In this document: positions 51,108-60,061 of the stretch, piece by piece
Layout of the letters: each line of letters starts with the position of its first letter
How positions within the stretch are numbered: the first letter of the stretch is position 1
Assembly (NCBI GenBank): GCA_031181345.1
Contig: JAPSLC010000012.1
Location: forward strand, 40,330-104,329
DNA from: Cupriavidus sp.
Lineage (GTDB): Bacteria > Pseudomonadota > Gammaproteobacteria > Burkholderiales > Burkholderiaceae
Direction of reading: 5' to 3'
DNA: 64,000 nucleotides
Notes under the pieces: model-generated
The model's input: only the letters and a program-made list of their open reading frames with translations
Told to the model about the DNA's origin: nothing
Database searches by the model: none
Position numbers and translations under genes: made by a program

Positions 51108-53258
51108 TTGCCCGCCGCTCAGCAACCACGACCCAACACGATCCGATGGCACCGGCGCGCCGCCGTGGCGTTGCTGGCCGCGGCGCCAGGCATCTGCGCG
51201 GCGCAGGAGGGGGAGGCCGGAACGGTCGCCGAGCTGGAAGCGGTGACCGTCACCGGCACGCGCGAGCGAGCCTACCGCGCAGTGGTCGCGCCCACCGCCA
51301 ACAAGAGCGATACCGCACTGAAGGAAACACCGTTCTCGATCCAGACCGTGACGCGCGAGCTGATCGAGGACCGTGGCGTGTTCACGCTGGCCGAGGCGAT
51401 CCGCACCGTCCCCGGTGTCACCGCGCAAGTCGGTTGGGGCGGCAGCAACGACCGCTTCCGGCTGCGCGGCTTCGCGACCTCGGCGAACCTGAAGAACGGC
51501 TTTCGCCGCAGCGTCTTCGCACCGATCGACGAGATGGTCAACATCGAGCAGATCGAGGTGCTGAAGGGGCCGGCCTCCGCCCTCTATGGCCGTTTCGAGC
51601 CGGGCGGCGTGGTCAATCTGGTCACGAAGAAGCCGTTGGACAAGTCGCAGCACAGCGTCGAGCTGACCGGCGGCAGCCATGATTTCCGCCGCGTGACCGT
51701 GGACAGCACCGGACCGATCAGCGACACGCTGAGCTATCGAATCACCGGTTCCTGGCAGGACAACCGCAGCTTCCGCGATTTCGTCGATGCCGAAACCGCA
51801 TTCGTATCGCCGGTACTGCAATGGAAGATCGCGCCGCAGACGCGGCTGACCGCGGAGTTCGAGTTCGGCCGCCGGCGCGCGGCATTCGACCGAGGCTTCG
51901 GCAACAGCCCGCTGTTCCTGAACGTACCGATTCACTACAACTATGGCGAGCGGGATGCGCGGCTGGACAACGACAGCGCGCTGGGCTCGCTGGTGCTCGA
52001 TCACCGCTTCGACAACGGCTGGGAGCTGCGCGCCGGCGCCCAGCGGTCGTACGCGCGCACCGATGCGGTCTGGTATCCGTATGGATTTCCCGCGATCAGC
52101 GGCGCCGATGGGCCCGACCCGCAGGTCAATCGGCGCAAGCAGCGCAATATCGATCGGCAGACCGATACCACGCTGATGGTCGAGGCCTCGCGCCGCTTCG
52201 AGACCGCCGGCATCGGGCACCGCGTGTTGATCGGCGCCGATTACAACTGGGACGAATGGGACTTCAGCGCGCAGGCCAACGTCGGGCCGGGCGGCTTCCC
52301 GGTCAATCTGCCAATCGACCTCTACCACCCGGTGCATGGCGCCACCGCCGGGCCGCTGCTGCCGTACGATGGTTCACGTTACACCGGCCGCAATCTCGGC
52401 CTCTATGCGCAGGACGAGCTGCAGTTCGGCCCGCATTGGCGCCTGCTGCTCGGCCTGCGCTACGACCGCTCGCGCTCCAGCGCGCGGGCCCAGTACCTGC
52501 AAGCGGCCGACACGCTGGTCCGGCATGACGATGCGCTGTCGCCGCGTGCGGGGCTGACGTGGACGCCGGTCGAGGCGGTGTCGTTCTACGCCAGCTGGGC
52601 GCGGTCCTTCCTGACCGAGCCCTCGGGCGGCATGCTGCGCGCCGGCACGTTGCCCGCGCCGTCGCGCGGCAAGCAGACCGAGATCGGGGCCAAGTTCAGC
52701 CTGCTGGATGGCCGGCTGGAGCCGACCGTCGCGCTGTTCGACATCCGCCGCAGCAACGGCGTGGTGTCCGATCCGGAGGACTTCAACTATGTGATCCAGG
52801 TCGGCGAGCAGCGCAGCCGCGGCTGGGAAATCGACGTGCCGTTCAGCATCACGCCGCGCTGGCGCGTGCTGGCGAGCTACACGCAATACAAGGCGGAGAT
52901 CGCCGCCGACAGCAATCCGGCGCTGGTCGGCAAGCTGCTGGCCAATGCGCCGCGCCGCACCGCCAGCATCTGGACCACCTATGACTTTGCCGGCGTCGCA
53001 TCGGGTCTGAGCGTCGGCATCGGCGCGACCTATGTGGGCGAGCGGCAGGCCAATACCGAGAACGCGTTCGCCTTGCCGTCGTACACGCGTTGGGATGCCA
53101 ATATCGCCTACCGCTTTGGCAAGGCCCGGCGCTACAAGCTGCAGCTGACGGTGCAGAACCTGGGCGATCGCCGCTACTACGACTCGGGCGGCGCGTTCGT
53201 GCCCACCTATCCAGGCGCGCCGCGCACGGTGTTCGCCAGCTTCGGAGCGACGCTGTGA
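51108..53258 (+). CDS. TonB-dependent siderophore receptor
   Basis: The 716-residue outer-membrane receptor has a signal peptide (about 1-33, AAVALLAAAPGICAAQ). The plug domain follows (ETPFSIQTVTRELIEDRGVFTLAEAIRTVPGVTAQ, NIEQIEVLKGPASALYGRFEPGGVVNLVTKKP), then a 22-strand barrel ending in the aromatic terminal strand (RTVFASFGATL). The EVLKGPASALYG and PGGVVNLVTKKP blocks are those of FhuA/FpvA-like hydroxamate-type receptors. TTG 51108 with AGGA seven bases upstream is the start, since upstream in-frame codons lie inside the Fur-box promoter. It heads a four-gene operon linked by GTGA overlaps. Confidence 0.93.
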   Translation: MPAAQQPRPNTIRWHRRAAVALLAAAPGICAAQEGEAGTVAELEAVTVTGTRERAYRAVVAPTANKSDTALKETPFSIQTVTRELIEDRGVFTLAEAIRTVPGVTAQVGWGGSNDRFRLRGFATSANLKNGFRRSVFAPIDEMVNIEQIEVLKGPASALYGRFEPGGVVNLVTKKPLDKSQHSVELTGGSHDFRRVTVDSTGPISDTLSYRITGSWQDNRSFRDFVDAETAFVSPVLQWKIAPQTRLTAEFEFGRRRAAFDRGFGNSPLFLNVPIHYNYGERDARLDNDSALGSLVLDHRFDNGWELRAGAQRSYARTDAVWYPYGFPAISGADGPDPQVNRRKQRNIDRQTDTTLMVEASRRFETAGIGHRVLIGADYNWDEWDFSAQANVGPGGFPVNLPIDLYHPVHGATAGPLLPYDGSRYTGRNLGLYAQDELQFGPHWRLLLGLRYDRSRSSARAQYLQAADTLVRHDDALSPRAGLTWTPVEAVSFYASWARSFLTEPSGGMLRAGTLPAPSRGKQTEIGAKFSLLDGRLEPTVALFDIRRSNGVVSDPEDFNYVIQVGEQRSRGWEIDVPFSITPRWRVLASYTQYKAEIAADSNPALVGKLLANAPRRTASIWTTYDFAGVASGLSVGIGATYVGERQANTENAFALPSYTRWDANIAYRFGKARRYKLQLTVQNLGDRRYYDSGGAFVPTYPGAPRTVFASFGATL

Positions 53259-54262
53259 CGGTGCTGGCCACCGCGGGCCTGTACGCGGGTCATGGCGGGC
53301 GACCGCTGCTCGGGCCGCTCGACCTCTCCATTCCGAGCGGGCGGTTCGTCTGCCTGCTGGGCGCGAACGGCGCCGGCAAATCCACGCTGATCCGCACGCT
53401 GTGCGCGATGCAGGCGCCGGTAGCGGGGCAGGTGCATCTGGACGGCGAGCCGATCCATGCAATGTCCGCCGCGCAACGCGCGCGGCGTCTTGCCGTGGTG
53501 TTGACCGAGCGGGTCGACGGCACGCTGATGCGCGGCTACGAGCTGGCAAGCATGGGGCGCTATCCCTATCTGGGCTGGGCCGGCCGCCTGAGCCCGGACG
53601 ACCACCGCATCGTGCACGAGGCGCTGGCCAGTGCCGGTGCGCTGGCGCTGGCGGAGCGGCTGGTGGCCGAGATGTCCGATGGCGAGCGGCAGAAGATCAT
53701 GATCGCCCGCGCGCTGGCACAGCAGCCGCGCCTGCTGGTGCTCGACGAAGCGACGGCCTTCCTCGATCTGCCGCGCCGCGTCGGCACCATGCAGCTGCTG
53801 CTGGATCTGGCACGCGAGCGCGGCCTGGCGGTGCTGCTGTCCACGCACGACCTGGAGCTGGCGCTGCGCTATGCCGACGAGTTGTGGTTGATCGACGGCC
53901 AGCGGCGCTTGCATGTCGGCGCACCAGAGGACCTGGCGATCGACGGCGTGCTGGGAACGAGCTTCGCCGCCGACGGGTTGATCTTCGATCTCGAACGCGC
54001 GGAGCTGCGCATGGGACCGGCCGGAACGCGCGCGATCCGGCTCGAAGGCGTGGGGCTGCGCGCGAGCTGGGCCGCACGGGCGCTGGAGCGCGCAGGGTAT
54101 GTGCGCGATCCCGCCGCCGCGCTGACGCTGCGTGCCGATGCCGCCGGCTATACCGTGGCCGGCGAAGGCGGCGTGGCGACTTGCTATCCGACGCTCGGCG
54201 CACTGGTCGAGGCGCTGCGGATGCCCCCGAACGCGGCGGCCCTCGCACAGGAGCCGCGGTGA
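53255..54262 (+). CDS. ABC transporter ATPase (FecE-like) with C-terminal extension
   Basis: The 335-residue ATPase has Walker A GANGAGKS (36-43), signature MSDGERQ (140-146), Walker B LLVLDEAT (160-167) and the switch histidine LSTHD. The FecE/FhuC-type core ends near 245; the remaining 90 residues (RAIRLEGVGLRASWAARALERAG...VATCYPTLGALVEALR) form an extra domain. That domain is not part of FecE and looks like a small alpha/beta fold. It drives iron-chelate import with the permease at 55545. GTG start at 53255 overlaps the receptor stop as GTGA. Confidence 0.9.
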   Translation: MTVLATAGLYAGHGGRPLLGPLDLSIPSGRFVCLLGANGAGKSTLIRTLCAMQAPVAGQVHLDGEPIHAMSAAQRARRLAVVLTERVDGTLMRGYELASMGRYPYLGWAGRLSPDDHRIVHEALASAGALALAERLVAEMSDGERQKIMIARALAQQPRLLVLDEATAFLDLPRRVGTMQLLLDLARERGLAVLLSTHDLELALRYADELWLIDGQRRLHVGAPEDLAIDGVLGTSFAADGLIFDLERAELRMGPAGTRAIRLEGVGLRASWAARALERAGYVRDPAAALTLRADAAGYTVAGEGGVATCYPTLGALVEALRMPPNAAALAQEPR

Positions 54263-55548
54263 GCCGACGCTCGGAAGTGCGCGCGACCGGTGCCGCCATC
54301 GCACTGGCCATGCTGCTGTGCGGCTGCACGCGGATCGAAGCGCCGCCGCGAGCCACCTGGCCGAAGCAGGCTGTCGGCGCTGCCGGTCCCGCGGCCAATC
54401 TCGATGCCGCTTGTGTCGCCGACTATCGCCCCGGGGTCGATTATTTCCCGCACAAGACCACGTTTTCGCACGCATCCCAGCTCGAGGTCGAATACGGCCC
54501 GCACTACAAGCGCGTGCGCTTTACGCCGAGCGTGGGCACTGGCGAGCGGCTCGAATACCTGCTGGTCCAGTGCGGTACGCCGGTCCCGCCGCATCGCGAC
54601 GATGTACCGGTGGTGATGGTGCCGATCCAGCGCCTGGTCACCGGCAATGCGGCCGTGCTCGGCGCGCTGGACGAACTTGGCCTGGTGGACCGGCTGTATG
54701 GCACGGAGAACGTGCGCAGCGTGACGGTGCCGTCGGTGCGCGCCCGGATCGAGCAGGGGCTGGTCCACGATATGTGGGGCTACGGCCATGCCTCGATCGA
54801 GCAGGCGATGTCGGTGCAGGCGGACGTCTACCTCAGCTTCTATTCGGCCTATCCGCAGGGCAATATGCATCCGCGCCTGTGGGAACTCGGTGTGCGGGCG
54901 ATCCCGCAGGCGGACCATCACGAACCCCATCCGCTCGGGCGTGCCGAATGGCTCAAGCTGCTGGCGCTGCTGTCCAATCGCGAGCAGCTTGCCAACGACC
55001 GATTTGCGTCGATCGAAGCGGCATACCACGGCCTGAGCGCGATCGCCGCGCGGGCCACGAGCCGCCCCATGGTGATGTCCGGTTTTGCCGCCGGCCGCAA
55101 TCGTTTCGAGACGTTCGGCGAGCACAACCAGCGCGCCAGGCTCATCGCGGACGCTGGCGGGCGCTACGTGCTGGACGGCGGCGGCACTGGCAGCCTGGTC
55201 TATTTGCCGTTCGAGCGCGTCTACGCGACAGGGGCCAGCGCGCCGGCATGGCTCGGCACGATGGGAGGACAGGCCAGTATCGAGGCGTGGATCGCCGCCA
55301 ATCCGCTGCATGGGCGCTTTGCCGCCGCGAGCGCCCGCAACGTCCATGCGTGGGACCGCGGCTATACCGGGGCCTGGGCGTATCCGTACCAGGACCAGAG
55401 CATGACTCGGCCGCATACCCAACTCGCCGAGGCCATCGCGGCGCTGCATCCCGAACTCGCTGGCGAGGCTGCGCAGATCATCGCAGACGCGCAAGCCGCC
55501 ACGCCGGCTTCCGGTCTCACCTCTCAATTCCTGCGGAAACTACCGTGA
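54259..55548 (+). CDS. Iron-chelate ABC transporter substrate-binding lipoprotein
   Basis: The 429-residue protein has a lipoprotein signal (AIALAMLLCGC, lipidated Cys near residue 24). A two-lobed binding fold joined by a long helix follows, with the FecB-like VPVVMVPIQRLVTGNAAVLGALDELGLVDRLYG and EAIAALHPELAGEA. It is longer than FecB (about 300 residues), with a 60-residue head CVADYRPGVDYFPHKTTFSHASQLEVEYGPHYKRVRF that matches the Fe(III)-binding ABC group. GTG 54259 overlaps the ATPase gene as GTGA. Bound siderophore unknown; no siderophore synthesis gene is in the window. Confidence 0.88.
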   Translation: MSRRSEVRATGAAIALAMLLCGCTRIEAPPRATWPKQAVGAAGPAANLDAACVADYRPGVDYFPHKTTFSHASQLEVEYGPHYKRVRFTPSVGTGERLEYLLVQCGTPVPPHRDDVPVVMVPIQRLVTGNAAVLGALDELGLVDRLYGTENVRSVTVPSVRARIEQGLVHDMWGYGHASIEQAMSVQADVYLSFYSAYPQGNMHPRLWELGVRAIPQADHHEPHPLGRAEWLKLLALLSNREQLANDRFASIEAAYHGLSAIAARATSRPMVMSGFAAGRNRFETFGEHNQRARLIADAGGRYVLDGGGTGSLVYLPFERVYATGASAPAWLGTMGGQASIEAWIAANPLHGRFAAASARNVHAWDRGYTGAWAYPYQDQSMTRPHTQLAEAIAALHPELAGEAAQIIADAQAATPASGLTSQFLRKLP

Positions 55549-56621
55549 CGACCCTGACTTCTGCCACGGCTCCGATGCCGTTGACCTCGACGCGGCGCGG
55601 CCCGCTGATCTTCGCCGGCCTGGTGCTGGCCATGCTGGTGTTGCTGGTGACCGAGCTGACGCTGGGCGCGGTGGCCGTACCGCTGCGGGCCGTGCTGCAG
55701 GCCTTGACCGCGCAGCCGGTCGAGGCCGAGGTCTGGCGCGAAATCGTGCTGGGCTTCCGCCTGCCGCGGGCGATCAACGCGATGGTCAGCGGGGCCGCCC
55801 TCGGCGTGTCGGGCCTGCTGTTGCAGACGCTGTTCCGCAATCCGCTCGCCGATCCCTTCGTGCTCGGCATCGTGCATGGCGCGCGGCTGGGCACGGCGCT
55901 GTTGGTCACCATCGCCGGCGTCGCGGGCAATGCGTTCCTGCTGCGCTATGGCGTGGTCGGCGACCTGGGCATGGCACTCGCATCGATCGCCGGCTCCACC
56001 GCCGTGCTGGCGTTGCTGGCGGTGCTGTCGCGCCGGGTCGGCACGGTGACGCTGCTGATCACCGGCCTGATGCTCGGCTATCTGGCGGTCGGCCTGATCA
56101 GCGCGTCGATGCACTTTATCGACGAGACGCAGGCCCGGGCCTTCAAGGCCTGGGACGATGCCAGCTTCGCCGGCGCCACGCGCCGGCAGCTCGAACTGCT
56201 GGTGCCGGGCGTGGCGATCGGCCTGCTGGGCAGCCTGCTGCTGGTCAAGCCTCTCAATGGCCTGCTGCTCGGCGAGCGCTACGCCGAATCGATGGGGATT
56301 CCGGTGGCGCGAGTCAAGCGGGCAGCGTTGCTGGCCACGGCATGGCTGACCGGGCTGGTGACGGCCTTCTGCGGCCCGGTGGCCTTCCTCGGACTGGTAT
56401 CGGCGCAGGTCGCCCGCGCGCTATGGCGCTGCGCCGACCACCGCGTGCTGCTGCCGGGCGCGGCGTTGGTCGGCGCGGTACTGGGCCTGGCCGCCGACCT
56501 GGTGGTGCACCTGCCCTGGAGCCGGCATGTGTTCCACCTGAATGCGGTGATCGGCCTGGTCGGCGCGCCGGTGGCGCTCTATATGCTGTACCGGACCAAG
56601 GCGCTGCATCGCGCCGAATGA
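55545..56621 (+). CDS. FecCD-family iron-chelate ABC permease
   Basis: The 358-residue permease has about nine to ten helices and the FecCD signatures: RLPRAINAMVSGAALGVSGLLLQTLFRNPLADPFVLGIVHGARLG near the start, then LLITGLMLGYLAVGLISASMHF. The coupling-helix segment GERYAESMGIPVARVKR is present, and the end has VTAFCGPVAFLGLVSAQVARALWR and VVHLPWSRHVFHLNAVIGLVGAPVALYMLYR. A single permease gene implies a homodimer. It is the last gene of the Fur-controlled operon, joined to the binding protein by a GTGA overlap. Confidence 0.93.
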   Translation: MTTLTSATAPMPLTSTRRGPLIFAGLVLAMLVLLVTELTLGAVAVPLRAVLQALTAQPVEAEVWREIVLGFRLPRAINAMVSGAALGVSGLLLQTLFRNPLADPFVLGIVHGARLGTALLVTIAGVAGNAFLLRYGVVGDLGMALASIAGSTAVLALLAVLSRRVGTVTLLITGLMLGYLAVGLISASMHFIDETQARAFKAWDDASFAGATRRQLELLVPGVAIGLLGSLLLVKPLNGLLLGERYAESMGIPVARVKRAALLATAWLTGLVTAFCGPVAFLGLVSAQVARALWRCADHRVLLPGAALVGAVLGLAADLVVHLPWSRHVFHLNAVIGLVGAPVALYMLYRTKALHRAE

Positions 56622-56807
56622 AGATTGCCGCTGCGGCGGTCTTCTACAGAAGAAGTGCAATTAACTGCCAGGATTTCCATCCAACCTTCAACAGCGGCCT
56701 GCAGCAAGGAGAGGGCTTTGGACCCCTGGCGGAGGACAGGGCTAAAATCGCCGGCTTCATCCTCGTGCTTCGGCATCCCGGTGCCGCCTTCGTCCTCGTA
56801 TCACGGC

Positions 56808-57179
56808 ATGATCCAAACCACGCTGGCGATCCTGATGCTGGCCCTATGCCTGCCAGCGGCTCAAGCAGCCGGCGATCCGCGCGCCGGCAAGGCGGCATTC
56901 GAGCGCAAATGCGCGTCCTGCCATAAGGTCGGACCCGCGGCGCGCAGCAGTTTCGGTCCGCGACTGAACGGCGTCGTCGGCCGCAAGGCGGGCGCCGTCG
57001 GGGACTACCAGTATTCCAGCGCGATGCGCAGCTCCGGCATCGTCTGGTCCGACAAGACGCTGGCCGCGTTCCTGCGCGACCCGGAGCGAGTCGTGCCGGG
57101 AAACAGGATGCGCTTCTGGGGAATCGGCAGCGCACAGCAGATCGACGATCTGCTGGCGTATCTGCGGCAATTCGATTAG
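56808..57179 (+). CDS. Class I cytochrome c
   Basis: The 123-residue c-type cytochrome has a signal peptide (about 1-21) and one haem site CASCH (C35, C38, H39). The conserved GPRLNGVVGRKAG block is typical of the cytochrome c2/c550 type, and the axial Met is probably M101 in GNRMRFWG. It would carry electrons in the periplasm. It lies 186 bases after the permease gene with its own start region, so it is likely not part of the iron operon. Confidence 0.92.
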   Translation: MIQTTLAILMLALCLPAAQAAGDPRAGKAAFERKCASCHKVGPAARSSFGPRLNGVVGRKAGAVGDYQYSSAMRSSGIVWSDKTLAAFLRDPERVVPGNRMRFWGIGSAQQIDDLLAYLRQFD

Positions 57180-57271
57180 CGTCGCTGACCATCGGCGCCG
57201 TGCGACGGGATCACCTTCGCTCCGGGTCACGGTGACGATTGTCCCGCAGTCCAACGAAGAAGGAACTCACC

Positions 57272-57685
57272 ATGTTCAGCCATATCACCGTCGGCGTAAC
57301 CGATCTATCCCGCGCTGGAAGGTTCTACGATGCCCTGTTGACGCCGCTGGGCCTGCGGCAGCGTCAAGTCGTGCCGGACGGCGGTCCGGCGGCGCTGTGC
57401 TGGGTGCGGCCGGGAGAGCCGCTGCCGCGCTTCTACACCTACCTCCCGTTCAACGGGCAGCCGGCCACCGCCGGCAACGGCACCATGGTGTCGTTCCTGG
57501 CGCCGTCGCCCGAGGCCGTCGAGCAGGCCTATGCGGCCGCCATGGCCGCCGGCGGCACGGACGAAGGCCCGCCGGGACCGCGTCCGCACTACGGTGACGG
57601 ATACTTCGGCGCCTATCTGCGCGATCCGGACGGCAACAAGGTCCAGGTCGTCCATCGCGGCGATCTGCCCGCGGCTTCTGCCTGA
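57272..57685 (+). CDS. VOC/glyoxalase-fold protein
   Basis: The 137-residue two-module VOC protein has HITVGVTDLSRAGRFYDALLTPLGLRQRQ at the start and GYFGAYLRDPDGNKVQVVHRG at the end. The paired betas hold metal ligands in glyoxalases and dioxygenases: H4 and, at the end, the DPDGN loop. The AGNGTMVSFLAPSPEAV segment fits the Glo_EDI-BRP-like group. The start at 57272 has AAGGA at 57260-57264. It converges with the MFS exporter gene, 43 bases away. Activity unknown. Confidence 0.88.
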   Translation: MFSHITVGVTDLSRAGRFYDALLTPLGLRQRQVVPDGGPAALCWVRPGEPLPRFYTYLPFNGQPATAGNGTMVSFLAPSPEAVEQAYAAAMAAGGTDEGPPGPRPHYGDGYFGAYLRDPDGNKVQVVHRGDLPAASA

Positions 57686-57728
57686 CGAACAGTCGCCACC
57701 GGTTCGCGGCAGCAGCGCAGGGCCGCGG

Positions 57729-58937
57729 TCAGCGCCGCATCGCCGATGCCGATACGAAGGCGAGCAGAGCAATGGCAGCCAGCCCGCTGCCGGTCATCAC
57801 GACGCCATGCCATCCGGCCTCGGCGTACACGAAGCTGGCCACCGCCGAACCCGCCGCGCCGCCGATGAAGATCGCGGTCATGTACAGCGCATTCAGGCGA
57901 GCCCGGCTGGCGGCATCTAGCGCATAGATCGCCCGCTGGCCCAGCACCATGTTCATCTGCACGGCGAAGTCGAGCACGATGCCGGTCGCGGCGAGCGCGT
58001 AGACGGCATGCGGGCCGGCCACCAGTCCCGGTGCGAAGCTCAGCGCGGCAAGCGCCATCGCGGCGAGCGAAGCGATACGGGTATGTCCCGCATCGGCAAG
58101 CCGGCCAGCGACCGGTGCCGCGACCGCGCCCAGGGCCCCGACCAGCGCGAAGATGCCGATCTGCGCCTGCGACAGGCCGTGGCGGCTGGCCAGTTCGAGC
58201 GGCACCGCGGTCCAGAACAGGCTGAAGGCGGCGAACAGCAGGCTCTGGTACAGCGCACGCTGACGCAGCAGCGGGAAACGCATCAGCAAGTGCCACAGCG
58301 AAACCAGCAGTTGGCCGTAGCGGGCACGATTTTCGGGCACGCGGCGCGGCAGCGTCAGCGCGATGATCACCACGGTGGCCAGCGTCATCGCCGCCGCGGC
58401 GACAAAGACGGCGCGCCATCCCAGCGTCTCGGCCAGCAGGCTCGACAGCGGCCGTGCCAGCAGGATGCCGGACAGCAGGCCGCCCATGATGGTGCCGACC
58501 GTGCGGCCGCGCGTGGCCTCCGGGGCCAGATGCGCCGCCAGCGGAATCAGGATCTGCACGCTGACCGAGCTCAGACCCAGCAGCAGCGACACCAGAAGGA
58601 AGGGACCGGGCTGCGTCGACAGCGCCGCGGCAACGAGGCTCGCGGTCGCCGCCGTGCCGCTCAACAGCAGCAGCCGGCGGTTTTCGTAGAGATCGGCCAG
58701 CGGAACCAGGAAGAACAGGCCGACTGCGTAGCCGATCTGGGTCAGCGACACGATCAGGCTGGCGTTGCTGGCGGACAGGCCGATCTGCGGCCCGATCAGG
58801 TCGATCAGCGGTTGCGCGTAATACAGATTGGCCACCAGCACACCGGCGCAAAGGGAGAACAGTGCGACCAGCGTGGCCGGCATCGCCGGCGCGTGGGAAG
58901 CCGAAGGGGCGAGAGCGGAAGGGGCGGGCATGGTCAT
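57729..58937 (-). CDS. MFS transporter (YnfM/drug-sugar efflux-like)
   Basis: The 402-residue 12-helix permease has LVALFSLCAGVLVANLYYAQPLIDLIGPQIGLSASNASLIVSLTQIGYAVGLFFLVPLADLYENRRL. This opening is typical of the YnfM/MFS exporters that pair with LysR genes. LIPLAAHLAPEATRGRTVGTIMGGLLSGILLARPLSSLLAE is the helix 4-5 region. Drug or metabolite export is the usual role; substrate unknown. ATG 58937 precedes a further ATG six bases on. A LysR gene lies 116 bases upstream on the same strand, with an inverted repeat between them. Confidence 0.92.
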   Translation of the reverse strand: MTMPAPSALAPSASHAPAMPATLVALFSLCAGVLVANLYYAQPLIDLIGPQIGLSASNASLIVSLTQIGYAVGLFFLVPLADLYENRRLLLLSGTAATASLVAAALSTQPGPFLLVSLLLGLSSVSVQILIPLAAHLAPEATRGRTVGTIMGGLLSGILLARPLSSLLAETLGWRAVFVAAAAMTLATVVIIALTLPRRVPENRARYGQLLVSLWHLLMRFPLLRQRALYQSLLFAAFSLFWTAVPLELASRHGLSQAQIGIFALVGALGAVAAPVAGRLADAGHTRIASLAAMALAALSFAPGLVAGPHAVYALAATGIVLDFAVQMNMVLGQRAIYALDAASRARLNALYMTAIFIGGAAGSAVASFVYAEAGWHGVVMTGSGLAAIALLAFVSASAMRR

Positions 58938-59005
58938 GGCCTCGGGGCATATCGGTTGGAATGGCCGAAGCTTAGGGGGAGGTCTCGTTGCGGTGAATGC
59001 CATGC

Positions 59006-59028
59006 GGGCGCAAATCAGCGTTGCGCCC
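59006..59028 (-). promoter_or_regulatory. Inverted repeat upstream of the MFS exporter
   Basis: A perfect 8-bp dyad GGGCGCAA/TTGCGCCC with a 7-base loop lies between the LysR stop (59054) and the MFS start (58937). Operator or hairpin; no T-run follows. Confidence 0.35.
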
Positions 59029-59053
59029 ACGGCAATGCACTGTGTGGGAGCGG

Positions 59054-59974
59054 TCAGGAGCGGCCTTGCGCCAAGGCCGGCAACCCCTCGAGAAAGGCGA
59101 GAAAGGCGGCGATACGGCGCGACCCACGCTGGTTCGGCAGATACAGCGCGGACACGCCGCTGCTCACCTGGCCCGGATTGACGGTCCAATCGTCGAACAG
59201 GGGCTGCAGTCGTCCGGAAGCGATATCGTCGTCGGTAATCCAGTCCGGCAGCAGGCCGATGCCGGCCCCCGCAAGCACCAGCTCGTGCAGCACGTCGATG
59301 TTGTTGCTGCGGAAATGCCCCCGAACCGGCATGATTTGCCGTTGCCCCTCGCGCTCGAACGTCCAGACCTGATCGCGGGCGCCGTAGCCGAAGCTGAAGC
59401 GCACGCAGGCATGCTGGGCCAGATCGTCGGGGATCGACGGCCCCCCATGCCGCTCGAGGTAGGCCGGGCTCGCCACCACACGGCGGCGGAACGCGCCGAT
59501 CTGTCGCGCGATGACATTGTCGTAGGACGAGGCATTGCCGATCCGCACCGACAGGTCGATCCGGTCGCCCGGCAGGTCGACGATGTCGTCGGTCAGGGTC
59601 ACCTCCAGATCGAGTCGTGGATAGCGTTCGAGCAGGGAGCCGAGATGCGGGGCGATGCAGCGCCGGCCAAACGCGACGGGAAGCGACACGCGCAATTGGC
59701 CCGCCGGTACGTCGCCGCGGTCGGCGATCAGCGCATCGGCTTCCTCGACCGCTTCGAGGATCCGGCGCGCTTGCTCGTAGTAGGCAGCGCCGGCTTCGGT
59801 GACGGTGACCTGCCGCGTCGAGCGATTCAGCAGCACCGCGCCGAGCGATTGCTCCAGGCCGTCCAGCGCGCGGGTCACCGACGAGGTGGCCAGTTCCAGC
59901 CGGCGTGCGGCGGCCGAAAAGCCTTTGGCGTCGACGGTCTCGACGAACATCTTCAGGGCGAGCAGTTTGTCCAT
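59054..59974 (-). CDS. LysR-family transcriptional regulator (CrgA/DmlR-like)
   Basis: The 306-residue LysR protein opens with LLALKMFVETVDAKGFSAAARRLELATSSVTRALDGLEQSLGAVLLNRSTRQV (winged HTH). The effector domain follows (GQLRVSLPVAFGRRCIAPHLGSLLERYPRLDLEVTLTDDIVDLPGDRIDLSVRIG and LVLAGAGIGLLPDWI), the pattern of the CrgA/DmlR branch. It lies upstream of the MFS exporter on the same strand and may control it. Unlike the usual arrangement, the two genes are not divergent. Confidence 0.92.
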   Translation of the reverse strand: MDKLLALKMFVETVDAKGFSAAARRLELATSSVTRALDGLEQSLGAVLLNRSTRQVTVTEAGAAYYEQARRILEAVEEADALIADRGDVPAGQLRVSLPVAFGRRCIAPHLGSLLERYPRLDLEVTLTDDIVDLPGDRIDLSVRIGNASSYDNVIARQIGAFRRRVVASPAYLERHGGPSIPDDLAQHACVRFSFGYGARDQVWTFEREGQRQIMPVRGHFRSNNIDVLHELVLAGAGIGLLPDWITDDDIASGRLQPLFDDWTVNPGQVSSGVSALYLPNQRGSRRIAAFLAFLEGLPALAQGRS

Positions 59975-60061
59975 CGCGGTTCAGCGTCCGGCGGGTGCCG
60001 GTGTCAGAGAGGTCCGATTCATCGCCGGCATGATACGTGTGAAGCGGGGCCGCACGATGGC

